64,000 bases of DNA from Undibacterium sp. CCC3.4 (GTDB lineage Bacteria; Pseudomonadota; Gammaproteobacteria; Burkholderiales; Burkholderiaceae_D), in contig NZ_CP133779.1 in the NCBI RefSeq assembly GCF_034347425.1, positions 2,480,001 through 2,544,000 on the forward strand, written 5' to 3'. The position numbers and the translations under genes are program-made. Positions within the stretch are counted from its first letter, which is position 1. Every line of letters starts with the position of its first letter. The notes under the pieces were generated by a model, which did not search any database, was not told the DNA's origin, and saw only the letters and a program-made list of their open reading frames with translations. This document shows positions 57,318 to 64,000 of the stretch, piece after piece.

Positions 57318-57735
57318 TGTTGTAGCGCGGTTTCTCTGATCCGAATCGGCTGGATAAAAATGGTTTGAGAATATTTTGATACAAGTCTTATTAATTTGAA
57401 ATTCAATTCATACTTGTCATATCGATTGTGTGATTCGCCTCCTTTATAATTATGCCTATACTCAATGTATTGCGCCATTTTCTAGCAAACGCATAGCCAT
57501 CTTGCTGATATCTCCGGTGATTGTCTGATACGGGCGATGTATTGCTTGCTTGAATTTTTTTATGCCGGCATCGCAGCCTTGCCTGATTCCGGATGCATCA
57601 CTATCCCGCCGCCCGCCCTCAAAAGTTGCTGCCAGTGCAGGCAATTGAGGCGCAGGTGCGAGCGAATTGTTATCGCCAGTGTACTTACTTTGGCGGAATT
57701 CCAGTCAGTAGTGTACCGACTGGCAGTAAGGAAGA
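57318..57735. other. Upstream region of the type I secretion operon
   Basis: No gene is credible in these 418 bases. An AT-rich part (57350-57450) may hold a promoter. Just before the ribosome site an inverted repeat CCAGTC/GACTGG with an 11-base loop (about 57700-57725) could affect translation. Confidence 0.4.
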
Positions 57736-59964
57736 ATGATGAGTGAATTGAACCGCGCGAAAGCGCCGACGACAGAACTTGAAACAAGTGAACAACTCGA
57801 GGCGAGCATCCATGCCGACCATGATGCGCTGTCAGATTCCGACAGTTTGTTACGCTGCGTGGCGTGGTTGTGTGGACACTATAAATTGTCGCGCAGTATA
57901 GCCGCGCTGTGTGCCGGTCTGCCGAAAAGTCGCAAGTTTACGCCATCGCTGGCCTTGCAAGCATTGGCCAATGCCGGTTTGACCGGTGGCATTGTCGAGC
58001 GTGCAGTACTGGCTTTACCGACGCTACTGTTGCCGGTAGTTTTGCTGCGCAAGGATCATGGCGGCTGCATGTTGCTCGGCTTTGATAGCAATGATGAGGG
58101 GGAAACCTTGGCGCGCGTGTGGATGCCAGAACTCGGCGATGCACCGGCCCTGATGACGATTGCCGAACTGAACCAAGCGTATTCCGGCTTTGCCATTCTG
58201 GTCAAGCCGCAGGCCATGGCTGACGGCCGCGCCGGTGAACCCGAACCGGAAGCAGCCGGCCACTGGCTGCTGCGCACCCTGTGGCGTTATAAGCGCGCCT
58301 ATCTGAGTGCCGCGCTGGCGACCTTGCTGATCAATCTGCTGGCTTTATCGGGCACCTTTTTTACCATGAATGTGTATGACCGCGTGGTGCCTAATAATGC
58401 CTTCGTGACCTTGTGGTCGCTGGCCATCGGCGTATCTTGCGCGATGCTGTTTGAATTTCTGGCGCGCTTCGTACGGGCCTATCTGCTCGATTTGTCGGGT
58501 AAAAAAGCCGATTTGATCATGGGCTCAATGTTATTTCGACAAGCACTATCGGTGCGTATGGAACACAAACCGGCTTCGACTGGTGCCTTTGCCAACCAAT
58601 TGCGCGAATTCGAATCGGTGCGCGATTTTGCCACCTCGGCGACACTCGCCTCGATTGCCGATCTGCCCTTCACCTTACTGTTTGTCGGTGTGATCTTTAT
58701 GATCGGTGGGCCGTTGGGCTGGATTCCTTTGATGATGATTCCCATTATCATTATCGTCAGTGTCATTATTCAATGGCCGCTGGCGCGTGCCATGAAAGAA
58801 AATCTACAGGAATCCTCGCTCAAGCAGGGCGTGCTGATTGAAGCCATCGACGGCATGGAAGCACTCAAAGCCGTCAGCGGCGAAGGTTTTATGCAGCAGC
58901 GTTGGGAGCGTTACAGTGCATTGTCGTCGGCGACCTCGATGAAATCGAAGCGTTTGTCGACTTTGACGACCAATTTTTTCACCTTCATGCAGCAATTTGA
59001 AACCGTCATTATGGTTGTCGTTGGGGTGTATCTGATCAAGGACGGTAGCCTGACTCAGGGTGCCTTGATCGGCTCGGTGATGCTGGCCAGCCGCGCCATT
59101 GCGCCGCTTGGGCAAGTGGTTGGTCTGGCAGTGCGATTTCAGCAAGCCAAGGCAGCTCTGACTTCGCTGAACCGCTTGATGGAAATGCCGATTGACCGCG
59201 ATCCGCAAACGGATTATTTGCCCAAACCAGAGTTGACTGGCCAGATCACTCTGCAAGAAGTGAAATTTGCTTATCCTGCGGTAGGCAACCAGCCCACCCC
59301 GACCATCTTGCAGGATATTAATTTGCAGATACGCAGCGGTGAACGGGTGGCCATGCTCGGTCGCGTCGGCAGCGGTAAATCGACGCTGTTGCGCCTGATC
59401 GCGCGTTTGTACTTGCCGGTCGAAGGCAAGGTGTTATGTGACGGCATCGACGCCGCTCAGGTCGATCCGGCCGACTGGCGCCGTGCGGTTGGCTATGTTG
59501 GTCAAGACAGTCGCCTGTTTTACGGTACCCTGCGGCAGAACATCACGATCGGCCATCCGGGGGCCAGCGCCGCAGAAATCATGCGTGTACTGCAACTGGT
59601 CGGGCTGGAGCAGATGGTCAGAAAACATCCGCTCGGGATTAACTTGCCAGTCGGTGAAATGGGACAATCGCTCTCGGGTGGACAACGCCAATTGGTAGCG
59701 CTGGCGCGTTGCCTGCTGTGTCGCCCCAAACTGCTGCTGCTCGATGAGCCGACCAGTGCCATGGATAGCCAGACCGAAAGCAAATTTATGGAGCATCTGG
59801 CGCGCTCGATCGAAGGGCAGACCGTGCTCATCGTTACCCATCGGCCCTCGCTGCTGGCGCTGGTCGAGCGCATCATCGTCATCGACGATGGCAAGGTAGT
59901 CTCCGATGGACTCAAGACTGAAGTGTTGGCGGCTTTGGCTGCCCCGGCAAAGAAAGCAGCATGA
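57736..59964 (+). CDS. Type I secretion ABC transporter (LapB-like)
   Basis: A 742-residue permease-ATPase. Residues about 35-165 form a C39-like domain that lacks the catalytic Cys (SLLRCVAWLCGHYKLSRSIA..GGCMLLGFDS), so it binds rather than cuts the substrate. Next come the six-span ABC membrane domain and the ATPase domain with Walker A (LGRVGSGKSTLLRL), signature LSGGQRQLVALARCLL and Walker B KLLLLDEPTSAMD. The build matches LapB/LssB exporters of large adhesins. GTAAGGAAGA precedes ATGATG; the stop overlaps the next gene as ATGA. Confidence 0.9.
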   Translation: MMSELNRAKAPTTELETSEQLEASIHADHDALSDSDSLLRCVAWLCGHYKLSRSIAALCAGLPKSRKFTPSLALQALANAGLTGGIVERAVLALPTLLLPVVLLRKDHGGCMLLGFDSNDEGETLARVWMPELGDAPALMTIAELNQAYSGFAILVKPQAMADGRAGEPEPEAAGHWLLRTLWRYKRAYLSAALATLLINLLALSGTFFTMNVYDRVVPNNAFVTLWSLAIGVSCAMLFEFLARFVRAYLLDLSGKKADLIMGSMLFRQALSVRMEHKPASTGAFANQLREFESVRDFATSATLASIADLPFTLLFVGVIFMIGGPLGWIPLMMIPIIIIVSVIIQWPLARAMKENLQESSLKQGVLIEAIDGMEALKAVSGEGFMQQRWERYSALSSATSMKSKRLSTLTTNFFTFMQQFETVIMVVVGVYLIKDGSLTQGALIGSVMLASRAIAPLGQVVGLAVRFQQAKAALTSLNRLMEMPIDRDPQTDYLPKPELTGQITLQEVKFAYPAVGNQPTPTILQDINLQIRSGERVAMLGRVGSGKSTLLRLIARLYLPVEGKVLCDGIDAAQVDPADWRRAVGYVGQDSRLFYGTLRQNITIGHPGASAAEIMRVLQLVGLEQMVRKHPLGINLPVGEMGQSLSGGQRQLVALARCLLCRPKLLLLDEPTSAMDSQTESKFMEHLARSIEGQTVLIVTHRPSLLALVERIIVIDDGKVVSDGLKTEVLAALAAPAKKAA

Positions 59965-61274
59965 TGGAAATTAGCAGTCAAATCGCCGCTCTTCGGACTG
60001 CCTTCAGCGCTTGGCGCGGTCAATTCAGATTCTCGCTCGGCCAGCCCGCGCGCCGCGCCGAGCAACGCCCCGGCTTACGCGCCGGCGACGCCGCCTTCAT
60101 CGATGACATCCAAGATGCCATGATGGCGCAGTCGCCGACCAGCAGCAGCCTGGTGCTCTATTTGGTCGCGCTGGTCATGCTGTCTGGCTTGGTCTGGGCG
60201 TATTTTGCACGGGTCGAGGAAGTTACCCGCGGCAATGCTAAAATTATTTCTAAAAGCCGCGAACAAGTGGTGCAAAGCGTCGACGGCGGTATTCTGGTCG
60301 ATCTCAAAGTGCGCGAAGGGCAAGTGGTCGAGAAGGGCGAGATTCTGCTCAAAATCGATCCGACTCGCGCCAATGCCGCCTATCGCGAGGGGCTGTCAAA
60401 AAAAATCAGCCTCAAGGCCGATATTGCGCGCCTCAAAGCCGAAGCGTATCGCCAGCCTTTGCAGTTTCCGGATGATGTGGCGGAACATAAAGCCGTAGTG
60501 CAGCAGCAAACACTGTCCTATCAGTCGCGCCGCCAGGCGCTGGAACAAAGCATCGCTGCGGTACAAAACAGTTATGAATTGGTGATGAATGAATTGACGT
60601 TGACGACGCCGCTGGCAGAACGGGGACTCATTTCACAGGTGGAAATTTTACGCATGCAAAGGCAGGCCAATGATTTGCGCACCCAGATGACGGAATTACG
60701 CAACCGCTTTCAGGCCGATGCGAATACGGAACTTGGGCGCGCCGAAGCCGAACTCGACCAGACTGAAGAACGGGTGGTCGGCCAAGCCGACATGGTGACC
60801 CAGGCCACCGTGCTGGCGCAGGTACGTGGCACCGTCAAGAATGTGCGGGTCAGTAGTCTGGGTGCGGTGATCCAGCCTGGCGAAGTGATCATGGAAATTA
60901 TACCGCTCGAAGACCAGCTGTTGGTAGAAGCCAAGATCAAGCCGGGCGACATTGCTTTCCTGACACCTGGTTTGGCGGCGACGGTGAAAATCAGCGCCTA
61001 CGACTATGGCGTCTACGGCGGACTGAAAGGTACTTTACAACACATCAGTCCGGACACCTTCAATAATGAGCAACGCGTCGCCGGCGCTGAAGATGAAACC
61101 TATTACCGCGCGTTGGTCTTGACTGAGCACGGCAGCTTGGAAGCCGGCGGCAAATCGCTGCCCATTATTCCCGGCATGACCGCGACAGTGGAAATTCGCA
61201 CTGGCGAGAAGACGATACTCGACTATCTGCTCAAGCCGATTTTGAAAGCCCGCGAAGCGTTCCGGGAACGGTGA
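59961..61274 (+). CDS. Type I secretion HlyD-family adaptor (LapC-like)
   Basis: A 437-residue periplasmic adaptor with one transmembrane span (LVLYLVALVMLSGLVWAYFA, about 63-82). The HlyD beta-domain begins VEEVTRGNAKIISKSREQVV then QSVDGGILVDLKVREGQVV; a coiled coil (about 140-280) and VNVRVSSLG-type lipoyl half and C-terminal GMTATVEIRTGEKTILDYLL follow. The ATG overlaps the ABC gene by four bases. It links the inner-membrane ABC protein to the outer-membrane TolC-type protein. Confidence 0.9.
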   Translation: MMEISSQIAALRTAFSAWRGQFRFSLGQPARRAEQRPGLRAGDAAFIDDIQDAMMAQSPTSSSLVLYLVALVMLSGLVWAYFARVEEVTRGNAKIISKSREQVVQSVDGGILVDLKVREGQVVEKGEILLKIDPTRANAAYREGLSKKISLKADIARLKAEAYRQPLQFPDDVAEHKAVVQQQTLSYQSRRQALEQSIAAVQNSYELVMNELTLTTPLAERGLISQVEILRMQRQANDLRTQMTELRNRFQADANTELGRAEAELDQTEERVVGQADMVTQATVLAQVRGTVKNVRVSSLGAVIQPGEVIMEIIPLEDQLLVEAKIKPGDIAFLTPGLAATVKISAYDYGVYGGLKGTLQHISPDTFNNEQRVAGAEDETYYRALVLTEHGSLEAGGKSLPIIPGMTATVEIRTGEKTILDYLLKPILKAREAFRER

Positions 61275-62851
61275 TACGGATAGACCCGTCAGAACAAAAT
61301 GCTATGAGTAATTCGACCATGTTGAAAAAAAATCTGCCCCCACAAGCGCTACCCCCGCTGCTGTGCTGCGCTGGTCTGCTGTTGTTTCTGCTACAACCGG
61401 CTCATGGCCGCATCACAATGATGCATGAGCTGCTGCCATCGGCGAACTCGACATTCGCCGGATTACACGGGAGTGCCAGACAGAAGCTTGCCTCGGCCGA
61501 CGGCGCTGACGCGCTGCCAAGCGAACCGGCAGTCCGGCTGCGCAGCGGTGCTGGCGACGAATTCGCCGTTGTGCTCGAGCGCTGGGTCGGTGATGACGCT
61601 GCCGGCGACCCGGCCGGCCGCTCTGGCTTGCCGCACTTGGTGCCGATAGTCCAGACCGCCATGCTGCATAATCCCAGCATACGGCAATATCAGGCGGAAT
61701 GGTATGCGGCGCAGTCTGATGTGGCCGCGGTCAAGGGGCAACGCTGGCCAAAATTAGAAATTAATGCCGCCAGTCCCGAGGCCCGCTTCGGTGGCTCGCC
61801 CGAGGCCGAAATGCCCGATGCCGTGGCGCAGCTCAGCATGAGTGCCGTCATTCCCGTATTTGACTGGGGCCGCATCGACCAAACTGAGAAAAGCCGTAAC
61901 CACGCCGAAAACGCGGCGCGCCAACGTTACCGTAGCGCGCTCGAAGAATCGGCCTATGAAGTGGCCGGTAGCGTGCTTGAGCTACGCCGCGCCCAAATTT
62001 TGACCGATATCAGCGTTGCCTATGTCGAGCGCATGCGCGCTTTGGTGGCCATGATGGAAGAAATCGTCAAGGCCGATCGCGGTCGTCTGAGCGAACTGAT
62101 ACAGTCGAAAGCCAAGCTGCTGCAAGCCGAAATCGGGCGGGATAATTATGCCACCAAGGTGCGCGAAGCCGAGCTCAATCTACGCAAGCTCAGTGGTGCC
62201 GACTATGCCAAAATGCTCGGCCCGGCCGACAGCGAGCCGCAGGCCCCGCAGCTGAGCGAGGTGTTGGCGCGGACCAACAGCAATCCGCTGGTGCTGCAGG
62301 CCGGCCATGAAGCCGCTGCCGCTGATGCCTCGGCCGATGCGCTGCGCGCCGCTGCCAAGCCGCAGCTTAACTGGGTTTTTAACAAGGCTTTCGGCGATGA
62401 CGTTTACGGCCGCTCACAACCGTGGAATACCAAGCTGACGCTCAGCTGGGTTGGCTTCGACGGTGGTGCGAGCTCGGCCTCGGTGGCGGCCGCCAAGCTG
62501 CGCGCTGGCGCGAGTCGCGAGCGGCGCGAGCAGATTTTGCTCGATCAGGAATTCATGGTCCGCGCCGCTCATCAAGATAATCAAACCCAGACCGAACGGC
62601 AGCGCTCTTATGCTGCCCTGACGCGAGAAACCACCGCCGTGCGCAAGGCATTTTTTGAACAATGGTATTACCTTGGTAAGCGCAGCCTGCTCGACGTGCT
62701 TTCGGCCGAGAGCGATAATTATGCCAACCAGGTCAACCAAGTCAATAGCCGCTACGATAGCTATGGGGCAGTATTCCGTATCTACAAGGCTGGCGGACAA
62801 TTCGTCGACTGGCTGGAACAGGGTGCCAACGGCAAGGCCAGTTCAGGGTAA
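61271..62851 (+). CDS. TolC-family outer-membrane channel of the type I system
   Basis: A 526-residue TolC-type protein with a signal sequence (LLCCAGLLLFLLQPAHG) and the two long helical repeats (AMLHNPSIRQYQAEWYAAQS, then FFEQWYYLGKRSLLDVLSAE). The start is either the GTG at 61271, overlapping the HlyD stop codon as GTGA, or the ATG at 61304; coupling favours the first, and the choice does not change the mature protein. The three genes are one operon for a single-step secretion system; no adhesin or LapD/LapG gene lies in the window. Confidence 0.88.
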   Translation: MIRIDPSEQNAMSNSTMLKKNLPPQALPPLLCCAGLLLFLLQPAHGRITMMHELLPSANSTFAGLHGSARQKLASADGADALPSEPAVRLRSGAGDEFAVVLERWVGDDAAGDPAGRSGLPHLVPIVQTAMLHNPSIRQYQAEWYAAQSDVAAVKGQRWPKLEINAASPEARFGGSPEAEMPDAVAQLSMSAVIPVFDWGRIDQTEKSRNHAENAARQRYRSALEESAYEVAGSVLELRRAQILTDISVAYVERMRALVAMMEEIVKADRGRLSELIQSKAKLLQAEIGRDNYATKVREAELNLRKLSGADYAKMLGPADSEPQAPQLSEVLARTNSNPLVLQAGHEAAAADASADALRAAAKPQLNWVFNKAFGDDVYGRSQPWNTKLTLSWVGFDGGASSASVAAAKLRAGASRERREQILLDQEFMVRAAHQDNQTQTERQRSYAALTRETTAVRKAFFEQWYYLGKRSLLDVLSAESDNYANQVNQVNSRYDSYGAVFRIYKAGGQFVDWLEQGANGKASSG

Positions 62852-62869
62852 CTGGCCGCGCCGAACCCC

Positions 62870-62903
62870 TAAAAAAACCCCGCACTTCAAAATAGAAGGC
62901 GGG
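62870..62903 (-). terminator. Intrinsic terminator of the metalloprotease gene
   Basis: On the minus strand CCCCGCCTTC-TATTTT-GAAGTGCGGGG with one bulge is followed by TTTTTTTAGG. It lies between the convergent TolC-type and metalloprotease genes. The plus-strand side lacks a U tract, so it mainly serves the minus strand. Confidence 0.8.
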
Positions 62904-62948
62904 GTGGAAAAGATTGGCCCGAAAGTACGCCTCAGTTTATGGCGCTGC

Positions 62949-64000
62949 TCAGAATTGCACTTCTTCTATTTTAGTGTTGATACCGTCGCTCAGGCCGATC
63001 GTCATGCTGCGTGCATCGGCGCTCCATTCGGTCTGGAACACCCCGCCGGTTTCCATCACCGCCACGGCTTGAATACCTTGATCGGTGATTTTTGTCAGGC
63101 TCATCCATGGCCAGCGTTTGGCATCCCAGTTCAGCGTCATTTGCTTGCCGTCGATGTGGTAGCTGCCCCATGAGCTTGTTTTGGCACCTGCCAATACTGG
63201 CACTGGCAGGGCATTTCTTGCCAGCGGCGCGGCTTGTGCGCCCACCGTTGCCAGCTTGTTGTTGCCGCGAACAAGTTGTATCGATTTGATCTGGTCGATG
63301 GCGGTAATGGTGGCTGAAAAATACGCATCATCGGTGGCTTTGCTATGTGTCGGTTTTTGTATCGTCAATGGATACAGGTAGACGCCCTGATTGGTTTGCA
63401 CTTCCAGCATGACATCGTTCTTTTTGGCCGCCACGACGGGTGAGACGGCATAGGTGTCAGGCGTGCCGAGTTTGCGCATGAGCGGCGACAATCGACTGCG
63501 CGATTGCGTGCTGTCGATGGTACCCGTTACATGAATGACGGGGCTGACGACTTCTTGCGAATGTCCAACTGGCTTGGCGCTAAGCGGTGAGGTGCGTTCC
63601 AGATGCGCATACATCGCGGCAAATGAATAATCGGAAAAACTATCCAAATTCGAACCGCTATCCATCAGGTCGCGGCCGCCGCCATCGCTGCGTTGGAATT
63701 GCCAGTTATCCAGCGAGCGCATAATCCAACCGGTTCCAGTGGGTCCCAGAGGATAATTATTTTTCCCAGTCGCTGCGCTGATGAACGCGTCTGGCCCCAG
63801 CCAGATAGGGTAAAGCGGTGTTGCGGCTGTGATCTGAGACATATCAGCTGGTGAGCTTGCGCTGGCATTTGTGTATGGATACCAGTACTCTTGGTTATAC
63901 AGGTCGTGCAGCCCCATAGTATGGCCAAGTTCATGCAGCGTCACACCGCGGCCGTGGCCACCGACGGCAGCGTTGCCGCCAAAGAATGCCCTCCCAGAGC
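62949..64000 (-). CDS. Metzincin-like zinc metalloprotease, N terminus outside window
   Basis: The frame is open from the right edge to a stop at 62949, giving about 350 residues. Near the edge it has GGHGRGVTLHELGHTMGLHD, in which HExxHxxGxxH is the metzincin zinc site. A possible Met-turn (FSDYSFAAMYAH) follows about 115 residues later, and beta-rich C-terminal domains end KIEEVQF. The fold could be M66-like (StcE type) or related. It is probably secreted, but the signal region is beyond the window. It converges on the type I secretion operon; a functional link is unproven. Confidence 0.75.
   Translation of the reverse strand, partial: SGRAFFGGNAAVGGHGRGVTLHELGHTMGLHDLYNQEYWYPYTNASASSPADMSQITAATPLYPIWLGPDAFISAATGKNNYPLGPTGTGWIMRSLDNWQFQRSDGGGRDLMDSGSNLDSFSDYSFAAMYAHLERTSPLSAKPVGHSQEVVSPVIHVTGTIDSTQSRSRLSPLMRKLGTPDTYAVSPVVAAKKNDVMLEVQTNQGVYLYPLTIQKPTHSKATDDAYFSATITAIDQIKSIQLVRGNNKLATVGAQAAPLARNALPVPVLAGAKTSSWGSYHIDGKQMTLNWDAKRWPWMSLTKITDQGIQAVAVMETGGVFQTEWSADARSMTIGLSDGINTKIEEVQF

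Noticed and set aside
62949..64000. Metalloprotease as an RTX-type cargo of the type I secretion system
   Set aside because: The C terminus shows no glycine-rich nonapeptide repeats and ends without the typical RTX secretion signal. It was kept only as a weak possibility in the findings.

Overview
The window looks like a chromosomal segment of a betaproteobacterium of the order Burkholderiales, most likely family Oxalobacteraceae. This rests on gene content and order: the minus-strand runs yebC-purD and hemF-nadD-rsfS-rlmH-maf-rng, DUF1631 and DUF3034 proteins, and a Lap-type type I secretion locus. The genus cannot be fixed from sequence alone.

Region by region. 1-8.7 kb: ordinary genes (acyl-CoA thioesterase, patatin phospholipase, PEBP-family protein, Bcr/CflA-type efflux pump, S9 peptidase, large TonB-dependent receptor). 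8.8-16.4 kb: mobile and decaying DNA. It holds an IS3-family element, a FitA antitoxin relic, a DUF1016/YhcG nuclease gene broken by a 163-bp MITE, an IS200/IS605 element with TnpA and TnpB, a truncated ISL3-type transposase, a decayed secreted-peptide gene, a HigBA pair whose toxin has an internal deletion, and a GNAT fragment. 16.4-20.6 kb: an exported cupredoxin-like protein, an exported truncated haemoglobin and a DUF3034 protein (minus strand), divergent from an ECF sigma/anti-sigma pair and a YgjP-like metallopeptidase. 20.6-28.7 kb: a complete Wadjet (JetABCD) anti-plasmid operon with a HipA-like kinase gene just upstream and no visible hipB. 29-37 kb: an accessory island between two oppositely oriented copies of a composite repeat. 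It carries a hypothetical protein, an HNH nuclease with a possible SRA-like domain, a ParE pseudogene with its intact antitoxin, an XRE-ImmA/IrrE protein, a LysR regulator and an EamA exporter. 37.2-38.4 kb: a second, almost identical IS3 copy with a clear CAG target duplication. 38.5-45 kb: haem-oxygenase-like protein, class C beta-lactamase, Asp-zincin metallopeptidase, Stealth-type phosphotransferase, Fic protein. 45-54.6 kb: the conserved housekeeping block, then an EamA transporter, quinone oxidoreductase and a 45-residue membrane protein. 54.6-64 kb: DUF1631 protein, a three-gene type I secretion system (ABC, HlyD-type, TolC-type), and the 3' part of a zinc metalloprotease gene that leaves the window.

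How it works together. The central ~28 kb is a defence and addiction region: the Wadjet operon is intact, while at least three toxin-antitoxin loci have a destroyed or lost toxin. Two repeat families spread through the same interval. One is a MITE-like element with AGAGGCTGTCGCAAA terminal inverted repeats. The other is a GTCATTG/CCGCGCAGGCGG palindromic element. They nest in each other, truncate genes, and in one case host the IS3 insertion. No tRNA, rRNA or CRISPR array was recognised. All family calls come from reading motifs by eye and no database search was run.
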